This document shows positions 54,897 to 63,337 of a DNA stretch of 64,000 nt, one piece after another (within the stretch, counting starts at the first letter, position 1; every line of letters begins with the position of its first letter). The position numbers and the translations under genes were made by a program. The notes below the pieces were generated by a model that was not told the origin of the DNA, did not search any database, and saw nothing but the letters and a program-made list of their open reading frames with translations. The stretch covers positions 62,001 to 126,000 of the forward strand of contig NZ_RAQQ01000007.1 of assembly GCF_003610785.1 (NCBI RefSeq), given 5' to 3'. The DNA comes from Micromonospora globbae. Its GTDB lineage: Bacteria; Actinomycetota; Actinomycetes; Mycobacteriales; Micromonosporaceae.

Positions 54897-56027
54897 ATGA
54901 CGACGGTGGACGACACGACGCCTCGGAGCATGAGCGAGGTCAGCGGGCCCTCCCGGCTCGCCGGGCCCGACGAGGGGATCAGCACCGAGGAGTTGCAACT
55001 CGCGGCCCGCAACCACGGCATCCCGCTGGAGGCGCTGCGCTACGACGTCACCCCGGCCGGGCTGCACTACCTGCTGATCCACTACGACATCCCGGACCTG
55101 GACCCGGCCACGCACGCCCTCGTCGTCGACGGCGCCGTGGCCCGCCCGCTGACGCTGAGCCTGGCCGACCTCCGCGACCGTCCCCGGGTCACCCGGCGGG
55201 TCACGTTGGAATGCGCCGGCAACGGTCGGGCACTGCTGCACCCGCGCCCGGTGAGCCAGCCGTGGCTGGTCGAGGCGGTCGGGAACGCCGAGTGGACGGG
55301 CACACCGCTCGCGCCCCTGCTGCGGGAGGCGGGCATCGCGGCGGACGCGGTCGACGTGGTGTTCACCGGCGCCGACCACGGCGTCGAGCGCGGTGTCGAG
55401 CAGGACTACCAGCGGGCGCTCCCGGTCGCGGACGCGCTGCGCGAGGAGGTGCTGCTGGCGTACGAGATGAACGGCGCTCCCCTGCTGCCGCAGCACGGGG
55501 CCCCGCTGCGGCTCATCGTGCCCGGTTGGTACGGGATGGCCCACGTCAAGTGGCTGCGGTCGGTCACCGTGCTCACCGAGCCGTTCGAGGGTTACCAGAA
55601 CGCGGTGGCGTACCGGCTTCGGCAGGACGCCGACGACCCGGGCGTGCCGGTGACCCGGATCGAGCCGCGGGCCCTGGTCCGCCCGCCCGGTTTCCCGGAC
55701 TTCATGTCCCGCGCCCGCGTGCTGCGCCCGGGTCCGTGCACTCTGGACGGTCGCGCCTGGTCGGGGCACGCCCCGGTGGTGGCGGTCGAGGTCACCACCG
55801 ACGGCGGCTCCACCTGGGCACCGGCCATCCTGGACGAACCGACGGGCGGCGACTTCGCCTGGCGGCGCTGGCGCTACGAATGGTCACCGCGGCCGGGCCG
55901 CTACGTTCTCGGCGCCCGCGCCACCGACGCGTCGGGGCGCACCCAGCCGCTGGAGCAGCCCTGGAACCGGGGCGGCTTCGCCAACAACCTGGTCCAGCGG
56001 GTCGAGGTGACGGTCGTCGCGGAGTGA
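54897..56027 (+). CDS. Molybdopterin-dependent sulfite-oxidase-like oxidoreductase
   Basis: 376 residues. The molybdenum-ligand Cys is in TLECAGNGRALL (about residue 107). The pterin-binding block GAPLLPQHGAPLRLIVPGWYGMAHVKWL follows in two parts (GAPLLPQHGAPLRL and VPGWYGMAHVKWL), and a C-terminal Mo-cofactor dimerisation domain (VAVEVTTDGGSTW). No signal peptide, so a cytoplasmic enzyme. It could oxidise sulfite or reduce oxidised methionine-type substrates. Monocistronic, with GGGGAG shortly before the ATG. Confidence 0.92.
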   Translation: MTTVDDTTPRSMSEVSGPSRLAGPDEGISTEELQLAARNHGIPLEALRYDVTPAGLHYLLIHYDIPDLDPATHALVVDGAVARPLTLSLADLRDRPRVTRRVTLECAGNGRALLHPRPVSQPWLVEAVGNAEWTGTPLAPLLREAGIAADAVDVVFTGADHGVERGVEQDYQRALPVADALREEVLLAYEMNGAPLLPQHGAPLRLIVPGWYGMAHVKWLRSVTVLTEPFEGYQNAVAYRLRQDADDPGVPVTRIEPRALVRPPGFPDFMSRARVLRPGPCTLDGRAWSGHAPVVAVEVTTDGGSTWAPAILDEPTGGDFAWRRWRYEWSPRPGRYVLGARATDASGRTQPLEQPWNRGGFANNLVQRVEVTVVAE

Positions 56028-56080
56028 CCCGTCGCCATCCGGCGCGCCACGACGCGGGCGCGCCGGACCGGCGGGAACCA

Positions 56081-56108
56081 CGCCGGCCCGCCGCCCGGCG
56101 GGCCGGCG
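56081..56108. terminator. Bidirectional terminator between the Mo-oxidoreductase and DUF2469 genes
   Basis: Perfect 12-bp stem with a 4-base loop in the convergent gap; a second 8-bp hairpin (CGTGCACC/GGTGCACG) is at 56145-56168. Confidence 0.7.
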
Positions 56109-56259
56109 ACGCACAGACGCCACGACGCGACGCGCCGGGACGGGCGTGCACCACGACAACGGTGCACGCGAAGATTTCATGATCGGTGACGCGGGGGTCG
56201 GTGCGGGGGCGCGGCCGGCGAGGTGGGGGATTCCGGCGCGGCCCGGTGGGGCGGGCCGG

Positions 56260-56583
56260 TCAGCCCCCGAAGCCCGAGTCGGCCGGCAGCGAGATGTCCG
56301 GCTTCTCCAGCTCCTCGACGTTCACGTCCTTGAAGGTCATCACCCGGACGTTCTTGACGAACCGGGCAGGACGGTACATGTCCCACACCCAGGCGTCGTG
56401 CATCTCGACCTCGAAGTAGACCTCGCCGTCGGAGTTGCGCACGTGCAGGTCGACCTGGTTGGCCAGGTAGAACCGTCGCTCGGTCTCCACCACGTAGGAG
56501 AACTGGCGGACAATGTCGCGGTACTCCCGGTAGAGCTGCAGCTCCATCTCGGTCTCGTACTTCTCGAGATCTTCCGCGCTCAT
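56260..56583 (-). CDS. DUF2469 domain-containing protein
   Basis: 107 residues, ATG at 56583 overlapping the rnhB stop by four bases (ATGA), with GGAGAG upstream. Strongly conserved actinobacterial family (Rv2901c type): SAEDLEKYETEMELQLYREY at the start and VRVMTFKDVNVEELEKPDI near the end. Function unknown. It always follows rnhB in this gene block. Confidence 0.93.
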   Translation of the reverse strand: MSAEDLEKYETEMELQLYREYRDIVRQFSYVVETERRFYLANQVDLHVRNSDGEVYFEVEMHDAWVWDMYRPARFVKNVRVMTFKDVNVEELEKPDISLPADSGFGG

Positions 56584-57485
56584 CGCTCTCCGCCTTCCAT
56601 GACCACATCTTCCCCCACCGGCGCCGGCGGTCGAGGCCGCTCGCCCAACGCCACGCCGACGGTACTCCCTGGCGCCCAGAAGCGCTCCATCGGCTCGTCC
56701 GGACCCTCCTCCGACGCCCCCGCGACGTCCCCGGACGGCATGTCCCGGATGTCGGAGAAGAGCGCATCCGGGAGGTCGGCGGCAGCCGCGTGCCCGACCA
56801 CCGGCGCGGGACGCCGGGCCCGCGGCGGGCTGCCGTCCCGGCCGGAGACGGTCGCCACGTTCACGTACGAGAAGCGGTGCTCGCGGCAGGGGCCGTGCTC
56901 CCGCAGCGCCGCGGTGTGCTCCGGCGTGATGTAGCCCTTGTGCTCCGCGAAGCCGTACGCCGGGTAGGTCTCGTCCAGTTCCACCATGATCCGGTCCCGG
57001 GTGACCTTGGCCAGCACGCTGGCCGCCGCGACGCAGGCCGCCACCCGGTCCCCCTTCCAGACCGCCAGACCGGGCACGTCGAGGCCGTCCACGCCGAAGC
57101 CGTCGGTCAGGACGTACTCGGGCCGGGTCGTGAGCGAGGCCAGCGCCCGGCGCATCGCGGCGAGGTTGCACACGTGCAGCCCGCGGGCGTCGACCTCCTC
57201 CGCCGGGATGACCACGACGGCGTACGCGAGCGCCCGGGCGACCACCTCGTCGTAGACGCGCTCCCGGCTGGCCGGGGTGAGCAGCTTCGAGTCGGCCAGC
57301 CCGTCGATCTCCCCGCGGCGCCCCTCGGGCAGGATCGCCGCGGCGGCGACCAGCGGCCCGGCGCACGCGCCCCGACCCGCCTCGTCGGCCCCGGCCACGT
57401 ACCGGAAGCCGCGCCGCTGCAACGCCCGTTCGAGGGCGTAGAGGCCGGCCTCGCGGCGCACGATGGTGCGGGGCGGGGTCAGCAC
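56580..57485 (-). CDS. rnhB: Ribonuclease HII with C-terminal extension
   Basis: 301 residues from GTG at 57485, overlapping the end of the NUDIX gene by 7 bases. Removes RNA from RNA-DNA hybrids. Catalytic residues are in GADEAGRGACAGP (Asp, Glu), TDGFGVDGL (Asp) and ASVLAKVTRDR (Asp), and HKGYITPEH is also present. The RNase fold ends near residue 215; the remaining 85 residues (VVGHAAAADLPDALFSDIRDM onwards) are an acidic, probably disordered extension. Confidence 0.95.
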   Translation of the reverse strand: MLTPPRTIVRREAGLYALERALQRRGFRYVAGADEAGRGACAGPLVAAAAILPEGRRGEIDGLADSKLLTPASRERVYDEVVARALAYAVVVIPAEEVDARGLHVCNLAAMRRALASLTTRPEYVLTDGFGVDGLDVPGLAVWKGDRVAACVAAASVLAKVTRDRIMVELDETYPAYGFAEHKGYITPEHTAALREHGPCREHRFSYVNVATVSGRDGSPPRARRPAPVVGHAAAADLPDALFSDIRDMPSGDVAGASEEGPDEPMERFWAPGSTVGVALGERPRPPAPVGEDVVMEGGER

Positions 57486-57964
57486 GGCACACCACCCGCC
57501 GGGCCGTCCGCGCCGGCGAGGACCCGGGACAGGAGCGCCGGAAGGTCGCCGGGGTAGTAGCGCTCGCCGCTCGACACCAGCTCGGCGGCCGACCACCAGC
57601 GGTGGCCGGTGACGCTGGCCTGCTCGATGTCGTTGAAACCCGTGGTGTCCACCTCCCACGACGGCACACGCACCAGGAAGAACTCCTGCTCCTGGCGGTA
57701 CCACACCCCGTCGAACGGGTACTCGACCGTCTCCCGCCACACCGGCTCGCCCAGCTCGGCGGGGGTCAGCCGCAGCCCGGTCTCCTCGGCCAGTTCCCGT
57801 GCCGCCGCCGCGGCCGGCGACTCGCCCGCGTCGAGCCCGCCACCGGGGGTGAACCAGTACCGGTGCTCGGGGCGCGCCGGGTCGAACCCGGCGAAGAGCA
57901 GCACCCGGCCGTCCGCGTCGACCAGCAGCACACGTGCGGCGCGTCGAGGGGTGTAGACGGTCAC
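57479..57964 (-). CDS. NUDIX hydrolase
   Basis: 161 residues from GTG at 57964 (GTG at 58000 is possible and would add 12 residues). The Nudix box GGLDAGESPAAAAARELAEETGL is complete (shown as GGLDAGESP and RELAEETGL), with WFTPGGG before it and YRQEQEFFLVRV after it. Substrate unknown: a nucleoside diphosphate derivative is expected. It lies between lepB and rnhB and overlaps rnhB by 7 bases. Confidence 0.9.
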   Translation of the reverse strand: MTVYTPRRAARVLLVDADGRVLLFAGFDPARPEHRYWFTPGGGLDAGESPAAAAARELAEETGLRLTPAELGEPVWRETVEYPFDGVWYRQEQEFFLVRVPSWEVDTTGFNDIEQASVTGHRWWSAAELVSSGERYYPGDLPALLSRVLAGADGPAGGVPC

Positions 57965-58013
57965 CGCCCCAGCCTGCCAGACCCGTGGCCGATCGCCCAC
58001 GGCCGCCCGGCCG

Positions 58014-58646
58014 TCACGGGTTCGGGATGCTGTCGTACTCCTTCGGCACGCTCAGCCACTTGGCCCGGCCCACCGGCCAGAAGACGGTGAAGGCACGCCC
58101 GACGACCTCGTCCTCGGCGATGGTGGCCGCCTCGATGTCCTGCCCGGACTGCTGCCAGTGCTCCAACGAGTCGCCCGAGGCCGAGCGGTGGTCGCCCATC
58201 ACCCAGAGGCGGCCCTCCGGCACCGTGATGTCGAACGGCTGGTCGGCCGGCTTGTCCCGCTGGCCGTCGGCCGAGAAGATGTACGGCTCGTCCAGCGGCT
58301 GGCCGTTGATCACGAGGCGGTCCTCGGCGTCACAGCAGACCACGTGGTCACCGCCGACGCCGATGACCCGCTTGATGAAGTCCTCGCCCTCCCGGCCGCT
58401 CCACTCGACCGGCGCCTTGAAGACGACGACCTCGCCGCGGTGCGGCGACCGGAAGTCGTAGACCAGCTTGTTGACCAGCACCCGATCGTCGATCTTGAGG
58501 GTGTTCTCCATGGACGGAGAGGGGATGAAGAAGGTCTGCAGGACGAAGGCGCGGACCAGCACCGCGACCAGGATCGCCACACCCAGCAGGATCGGCAGCT
58601 CCTTCCAGAAGGAACTGCGCGGCTTGTCGGTCTGCTCGTCAATCAC
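58014..58646 (-). CDS. lepB: Signal peptidase I, second copy
   Basis: 210 residues from GTG at 58646. One N-terminal membrane anchor (LPILLGVAILVAVLVRAFVL), catalytic Ser in IPSPSMENTL, catalytic Lys in GEDFIKRVIG and box E GDHRSASGDS. It follows the first lepB by 10 bases. Compared with the first copy it lacks the C-terminal membrane tail. Both copies carry all catalytic residues. Confidence 0.94.
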   Translation of the reverse strand: MIDEQTDKPRSSFWKELPILLGVAILVAVLVRAFVLQTFFIPSPSMENTLKIDDRVLVNKLVYDFRSPHRGEVVVFKAPVEWSGREGEDFIKRVIGVGGDHVVCCDAEDRLVINGQPLDEPYIFSADGQRDKPADQPFDITVPEGRLWVMGDHRSASGDSLEHWQQSGQDIEAATIAEDEVVGRAFTVFWPVGRAKWLSVPKEYDSIPNP

Positions 58647-58656
58647 GCCAAGGAGC

Positions 58657-59529
58657 CTACGTTGCCCGGCTCGACGTCACCGTCCGGAACCCGCGAGTAC
58701 GACGCAGCGCCGCCGCGAGAGGGAGGATCAGGAACACGCCGCCCTCCGGGGTCGGCCGGACGGGGGCCGGCTCGGCCGGCGCCGCGGCGGGCGGCGCGGC
58801 CACGTCCTCGAACGTGTCCGGGACGGACAGCGCACTCCACCGGGAGGACGGCCAGACCACGAGGAAGGCACGGCCCACGACGTTGTCGATGGGCACCGGC
58901 CCCTGGCACCGGGCGTCCTGGGAGACCAGCCGGTGGTCGCCCATCACGAAGATCTGACCCGGCGGGACGACCACCTCGTCGAAGCGCCGCGACCGGCACT
59001 CCTTCGGGTTCGGTGGGATGTCCAGCGGGGAGTCCTGGAGGACGTACGTCTCGTCCAGCGGCGTGCCGTTGACGGTGACCCGGCCCTGCGCGTCGCAGCA
59101 CTTCACCCGGTCCCCGGGCACGCCGATGACCCGCTTGATGAAGTCCTTCTCGCCGGGGCGGCTCACCCCGACCAGGTCGCCGATGGTGCGGCCCAGCCTG
59201 TCGAGCGCGCTGAGCCGCGGCTCCTCGCCGACCTGCGGCGCCCACCGGTCGGTGCCCCGGAACACGACGACCTCGCCGCGCTCCGAGTCGCGTACGTCGT
59301 AGACGACCTTGTTCACGAGCACCCGGTCGCCGACGAGGAGGGTGTCCTCCATCGAGCCGGAGGGGATGAAGAACGCCTGGAGCAGGAACGTGCGGATCAG
59401 CACCGCGAGGCAGAACGCGACCACCAGCAGCAGCGGCAACTCCTGCCAGAGCGGCATCTGGCGCCGGGGCCGCCGGACCCGCCGGCGCCACGGATCGACG
59501 GTGCCGTCCTCGTCAATCGACTGCGCCAC
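58657..59529 (-). CDS. lepB: Signal peptidase I, first copy
   Basis: 290 residues from GTG at 59529 with GAGGAG upstream. Membrane anchor LPLLLVVAFCLAVLIRTFLL, catalytic Ser in IPSGSMEDTLLVGDRV, Lys in EKDFIKRVIGVPGD, box E MGDHRLVSQDAR. A proline/alanine-rich linker leads to a C-terminal hydrophobic tail (GGVFLILPLAAAL). Cleaves signal peptides of exported proteins. It follows rplS as in other actinobacteria. Confidence 0.95.
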   Translation of the reverse strand: MAQSIDEDGTVDPWRRRVRRPRRQMPLWQELPLLLVVAFCLAVLIRTFLLQAFFIPSGSMEDTLLVGDRVLVNKVVYDVRDSERGEVVVFRGTDRWAPQVGEEPRLSALDRLGRTIGDLVGVSRPGEKDFIKRVIGVPGDRVKCCDAQGRVTVNGTPLDETYVLQDSPLDIPPNPKECRSRRFDEVVVPPGQIFVMGDHRLVSQDARCQGPVPIDNVVGRAFLVVWPSSRWSALSVPDTFEDVAAPPAAAPAEPAPVRPTPEGGVFLILPLAAALRRTRGFRTVTSSRAT

Positions 59530-59561
59530 GCCACTCCTCGATCCGCAGAAACGACACCACC

Positions 59562-59591
59562 GCCCGGGAGCCTCGACGAGGCCCCACGGGC
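59562..59591 (-). terminator. Hairpin between rplS and lepB
   Basis: Nested GCCCG...CGGGC and perfect GCCTC-GAC-GAGGC stems about 120 bases after rplS and 30 bases before lepB; may end the rplS transcript. Confidence 0.45.
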
Positions 59592-59709
59592 GGCAGTGGA
59601 CGACTTCCCGCGGTGTCGCGGGACGATGCCCTCGCTGCGCCCGCGCCGACCAGGGTAGTGCGGTGGGACCGGTGCGGCACAGGTGCAGCCAGGCGTGGCG
59701 GGCGGAGCG

Positions 59710-60066
59710 TCAGCTCGGCTGCTTCTCGCGCTTCTCCTTGATCTTGGCCTTCTTGCCCCGCAGCTCGCGGAGGTAGTAGAGCTTGGCCCGCCGGACGTCA
59801 CCGCGGGTCACGACCTCGATGCGGTCGATGGCCGGGCTGTTCACCGGGTAGGTCCGCTCCACGCCGACGCCGAAGCTGATCTTGCGAACCGAGAAGGTCT
59901 CGCGCAGCCCGTCACCCTGGCGGCGGATGACCACGCCCTGGAAGATCTGCACACGGGACCGGTTGCCCTCGACGACCCGCGCGTGCACCTTCACGGTGTC
60001 ACCGGCACGGAAGTCGGGGATGTCGACCCGCTTCGACTGGGCGTCAAGGGCGTCCAGGATGTTCAT
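59710..60066 (-). CDS. rplS: 50S ribosomal protein L19
   Basis: 118 residues from ATG at 60066. Family blocks are [42 protein letters not shown] and [24 protein letters not shown] lies eight bases before the ATG, immediately after two stacked perfect hairpins. The frame upstream of the ATG is open but contains the leader structure. Confidence 0.97.
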   Translation of the reverse strand: MNILDALDAQSKRVDIPDFRAGDTVKVHARVVEGNRSRVQIFQGVVIRRQGDGLRETFSVRKISFGVGVERTYPVNSPAIDRIEVVTRGDVRRAKLYYLRELRGKKAKIKEKREKQPS

Positions 60067-60077
60067 CGCTGCGTCCT

Positions 60078-60111
60078 CGTGAGGCTCACGGCGCACCGTC
60101 AGTCGGTGCGC
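60078..60111 (-). promoter_or_regulatory. Two stacked hairpins in the rplS leader
   Basis: On the transcript a perfect 8-bp hairpin GCGCACCG/CGGTGCGC (60111-60091) is followed without gap by a perfect 5-bp hairpin CGTGA/TCACG (60090-60078), whose last bases touch the Shine-Dalgarno GAGGAC. Could be an L19-type translational control element. Confidence 0.5.
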
Positions 60112-60209
60112 GAATGGGTGATTCTGATCCCCGGGTGGCGATCGGTGGAGCCGACCCCGGTCGAGGATCCTCGCAGCCGCCCGCGGCGCGGCCGACTGCG
60201 GCAACCCCT

Positions 60210-60983
60210 CTACTTTGCCACATCCCCCGGTGGCACCTGAAATCCGGCCCGCTCCAACGCGGCCCGGTCCCGTTTGTCCAGGCGTTCCGGGTCGAGCGCG
60301 GCGAGCAGGTCCGGGCGGCGCACGGCCGTACGCACCAACCCCTCCTCCCGCCGCCAGCGGGCGATCCGCCCGTGGTCGCCCGAGCGGAGCACCTCCGGCA
60401 CGTCGTGTCCCCGCCAGCTCGGCGGCTTCGTGTAGACCGGCGCCTCCAGGAGGCCGTGGGCGTGCGACTCCTCGTCCAGCGAGCCGGCGTTGCCCAGCAC
60501 CCCGGGCAGCAGCCGGGTGACCGCCTCCATGATCACCAGAACGGCCACCTCGCCGCCGAAGAGGACGTAGTCACCGAGGGAGACCTCGGTGACCGGCATC
60601 CGGGTCGCGGCGTGGTCGAGCACCCGCTGGTCGATGCCCTCGTAGCGGCCGCACGCGAAGAGCAGGTGCTCCTCGGCCGCCAGCTCGTACGCCATGGCCT
60701 GCGTGAACGGCGTGCCCGCCGGCGTGGGCACCACGAGCCGCGGCGGCGTGGCCTCCGGCGGCACGAGGGCGTCCAGCGCCTCGCCCCACGGCTCCGGCCG
60801 CATCACCATGCCCGGCCCGCCGCCGTAGGGGGTGTCGTCGACCGTGCGGTGCACGTCGTGGGTCCAGGTCCGCAGATCGTGTACGGCCAACTGGAGCGTG
60901 CCGGTCGCCCGGGCCCGGCCGATGAGCGACAGCTCCAGCGGGGCGAAGTACTCCGGGAAGATCGACACGATGTCGACGCGCAT
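60210..60983 (-). CDS. trmD: tRNA (guanine-N1)-methyltransferase TrmD
   Basis: 257 residues from ATG at 60983. SPOUT methyltransferase making m1G37 in tRNA. Motifs [13 protein letters not shown] at the start, [28 protein letters not shown] and the knot region [19 protein letters not shown]. It follows rimM by 56 bases. Leftward order rpsP-KH-rimM-trmD-rplS is the conserved operon. Confidence 0.97.
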   Translation of the reverse strand: MRVDIVSIFPEYFAPLELSLIGRARATGTLQLAVHDLRTWTHDVHRTVDDTPYGGGPGMVMRPEPWGEALDALVPPEATPPRLVVPTPAGTPFTQAMAYELAAEEHLLFACGRYEGIDQRVLDHAATRMPVTEVSLGDYVLFGGEVAVLVIMEAVTRLLPGVLGNAGSLDEESHAHGLLEAPVYTKPPSWRGHDVPEVLRSGDHGRIARWRREEGLVRTAVRRPDLLAALDPERLDKRDRAALERAGFQVPPGDVAK

Positions 60984-61039
60984 GACGGGGAGGCTCCATC
61001 CGGGTGGTGGCGCGGCCGGGCCGGCGCGGCGGAAGCGCC

Positions 61040-61597
61040 CTACAGGTCGAGCAGACCACCGGGCGGGTCGACGACCACGCGCCCGCCGGCCAGGTCGACC
61101 TCGGGGACGATCGCCTTGACGAACGGGATCAGCGCCGTCTTCCCCTCGGGGCGGCGCAGCACCAGCAGGTCCGAGGCCGGTGCGTGGTCGATCCGGGCCA
61201 CCTCGCCCAGCCGGTCGCCGGCCGGGGTCACCACGTCCAGCCCGACGAGCTGGTGGTCGTGGAACTCCTCCGGATCCTCCGGCGGCGCGATGTCGGAGCT
61301 CTCCACGCCGACGAGGGTGCCGCGCAACGCCTCCGCGACGTCGCGGTCGAGTACACCCTCGAACGCGACGAGCAGCCGGCCCTGGTGCCACCGCGCCGAC
61401 TCGACGGTCAGCTCGGCGGGCACGTGGAACGGCACGCCGGGGCCGGGCGCGGGTGCGGGCGCGTTGCCCGCCCCTGGTTCGGTGCGCAGCACCGAACCAG
61501 GGGCGAACCGCGCTTCCGGTTCGTCGGTCCGCACCTCCACGGTGACCTCACCGCGGATGCCGTGCGGCTTACCGATCCTGCCGACGATGAGCAGCAT
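61040..61597 (-). CDS. rimM: Ribosome maturation factor RimM
   Basis: 185 residues from ATG at 61597, sharing one base with the stop of the KH gene (TGATG). N-terminal beta-barrel [19 protein letters not shown] and PRC-barrel domain ([34 protein letters not shown]). An insertion around residues 38-55 ([19 protein letters not shown]) is unusual and its first codons form a perfect 16-bp hairpin. Assists 30S assembly. Confidence 0.95.
   Translation of the reverse strand: MLLIVGRIGKPHGIRGEVTVEVRTDEPEARFAPGSVLRTEPGAGNAPAPAPGPGVPFHVPAELTVESARWHQGRLLVAFEGVLDRDVAEALRGTLVGVESSDIAPPEDPEEFHDHQLVGLDVVTPAGDRLGEVARIDHAPASDLLVLRRPEGKTALIPFVKAIVPEVDLAGGRVVVDPPGGLLDL
61470..61504. repeat. Perfect 16-bp hairpin inside the rimM coding sequence
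   Basis: Arms 61470-61485 and 61489-61504 with a 3-base loop. Such a long perfect stem inside a coding region is not expected by chance and sits at the start of an insertion in RimM. Confidence 0.85.
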
Positions 61598-61830
61598 CAG
61601 TACGAGTCGACGATGTCGACGCGTACGCCGCGCCCACCGATGGAGCCGATCACCTGGCGCAGCGCCTTGGCGGTCCGGCCGGACCGCCCGATCACCGTGC
61701 CGAGGTCCTCCGGGTGCACGCGGACCTCGAGCCGCTTGCCCCGACGGGAGTCGACCATCCGGACCCGTACGTCGTCCGGGTGGTCGACGATGCCCTTGAC
61801 GAGGTGCTCCAGGGCGGGGCGCAGTGCCAC
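61597..61830 (-). CDS. KH-domain RNA-binding protein (KhpA-like)
   Basis: 77 residues from GTG at 61830, one base after the rpsP stop. A single KH domain with the GxxG loop in VIGRSGRTAKALR and the C-terminal VRVDIVDSY. Corresponds to Rv2908c and KhpA in the conserved rpsP-KH-rimM-trmD operon. Probably an RNA chaperone in ribosome or envelope-related regulation. Confidence 0.95.
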   Translation of the reverse strand: MALRPALEHLVKGIVDHPDDVRVRMVDSRRGKRLEVRVHPEDLGTVIGRSGRTAKALRQVIGSIGGRGVRVDIVDSY

Positions 61831-61831
61831 G

Positions 61832-62278
61832 TCAGCCCTGCTCGCCGGAGTCCGCACCGGCCTGCTCCTCGGTCTGGGCCGGCGCCTCGGCGGCCTTGGC
61901 CGCCTTCTTCGCCGGCTTCGGCTCGGCCTCGGTCAGCCCGGCCGCGGCCTTCGCCTCGGCCTCGTAGGCCGCCGTCCGGTCCGCCTTCGCGGCGGCGACC
62001 TTCAGCGGCGGCGGGGCCGGCAGGCCCTTGAACTTCTGCCAGTCACCGGTCAGCTCCAGCAGCCGCTGCACCGCCTCACTCGGCTGGGCGCCGACGGACA
62101 GCCAGTACTGGACCCGGTCCGACTTGACCTCGATCACCGAAGGGTCCTCCTTCGGCTGGTAGATCCCGACGAACTCGATCGCCCGCCCGTCGCGCTTGGT
62201 GCGCGAGTCGGCGACGACGATGCGGTACTGCGGGTTGCGGATCTTGCCCATCCGCAGAAGCCGGATCTTTACGGCCAC
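61832..62278 (-). CDS. rpsP: 30S ribosomal protein S16
   Basis: 148 residues from GTG at 62278 with AGGAG ten bases upstream. S16 core ([29 protein letters not shown], seen here as [13 protein letters not shown] and [13 protein letters not shown]), then a 60-residue Lys/Ala/Glu-rich extension ([19 protein letters not shown]) typical of actinobacterial S16. First gene of the operon to its left. Confidence 0.97.
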   Translation of the reverse strand: MAVKIRLLRMGKIRNPQYRIVVADSRTKRDGRAIEFVGIYQPKEDPSVIEVKSDRVQYWLSVGAQPSEAVQRLLELTGDWQKFKGLPAPPPLKVAAAKADRTAAYEAEAKAAAGLTEAEPKPAKKAAKAAEAPAQTEEQAGADSGEQG

Positions 62279-62613
62279 AGTTGTTTCGCTCCTGTTGCGA
62301 TCTCACCGGCCCGTTGGGGGCGGTGTGCACGGGTGAGCGCCGACCGGCACAGTGGGGATGGGCCGGAGACTGCTCGGTGGACTGGCGACGCGCCCGGGGT
62401 AGAGGGCGCCGGAGCGCGCGCCGGATACCAGCGACCCATTCTGCCAGATCCGGCACGGATCTCTCACACCGGAGGCGGCACAACCCCGCACAGGTCGCCG
62501 GAAGGGTGAGGCGTACCACACTCGCCGGCGCCGGGGCGGCGCGCTGATGCCGGCGCCGCGCCCGCGACGGCGGCACCGGCCACGCGCGCGGCGCGGGACC
62601 CCCTGCCCGGCTC
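62279..62613. other. 335-bp intergenic region upstream of rpsP
   Basis: Probably contains the promoter of the rpsP-KH-rimM-trmD unit. The best -10 candidate on the minus strand is CAGAAT (62443-62438), about 160 bases before rpsP, without a convincing -35 box. The rest is G/C-rich sequence with no repeat or ORF that I can support. Confidence 0.4.
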
Positions 62614-63273
62614 TCAGCGCACCGGCGGCCGGTCCCAGCCGGCCGGCAGGCTCTCCGGGGCGGTCCAGTCCGGCGGCGGTGTGAAGTCGCACCAGGTGCC
62701 GTCGAACGGGAACTCGCCGGCCTCGGCGAGCGCGATCACCCGCTTGCCCTCGGCGCGGACCGCCGCCTCGTCGGCCACCCAGTAGTGGTCGGGGTGGGCC
62801 AGCCGCTCGGCGAACTCGTCCTCGTCCTTCCACTCCCAGGTCCGGTCGGGGCGGATCACCACGTCCAGGTCCTGGTCGACCATGTCCACCCCGGCCACGT
62901 CACCGTCGTCCCAGCGGACGCCCGGTTCCTCCAGGTTCACGTACCAGTTGGCGAACCGGCCCCGCGCGTCCGAGAACCACCACACGGAGTGGGCCGCACC
63001 GGTGGGCAGGAACTTCAGCAGCGGCGGCCCGTTCCAGCGGTCCAGCGCGAGCGCGTACGACGAGGTGATCCACTCGGTGAACGGCACGGCCCGCATGCCG
63101 AACCCCGCCTCGGTCACCTCGTACGCCACGGGTGAGTTCCGGGCGATCCAGATCAACAGGCCGCGCTCGTCGTCGCTCACGACCCGGCCCGGCCGGACCC
63201 AGCCGATCCGGCCACGCCGCACGTTGCGGTGCAGGATCAGCCGTCCTGTCTCGAAGCGCACCGGTCCACCCAT
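62614..63273 (-). CDS. DUF402 domain-containing protein
   Basis: 219 residues from ATG at 63273. The DUF402 core is in the centre and C-terminal half: FANWYVNLEEPGVRWDDGDVAGVDMVDQDLDVVIRPD (parts FANWYVNLEEP and DMVDQDLDVVI), then WKDEDEFAERLAHPDHY. The fold is related to FomD-like phosphohydrolases with an Asp/Glu metal site. Substrate unknown; nucleotide hydrolysis is a family-based guess. It lies between proS and the rpsP operon. Confidence 0.9.
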   Translation of the reverse strand: MGGPVRFETGRLILHRNVRRGRIGWVRPGRVVSDDERGLLIWIARNSPVAYEVTEAGFGMRAVPFTEWITSSYALALDRWNGPPLLKFLPTGAAHSVWWFSDARGRFANWYVNLEEPGVRWDDGDVAGVDMVDQDLDVVIRPDRTWEWKDEDEFAERLAHPDHYWVADEAAVRAEGKRVIALAEAGEFPFDGTWCDFTPPPDWTAPESLPAGWDRPPVR

Positions 63274-63288
63274 CGCTCGTCGAACGGT

Positions 63289-63321
63289 GGCCCCTCCCGG
63301 CGCGCACGCCGCGAAGGGGCC
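63289..63321 (-). terminator. Hairpin after proS
   Basis: GGCCCCT/AGGGGCC arms with an inner GGCG/CGCC stem, between the proS stop and the DUF402 start. Confidence 0.5.
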
Positions 63322-63337
63322 CTCGCGTGCCTCGGGG

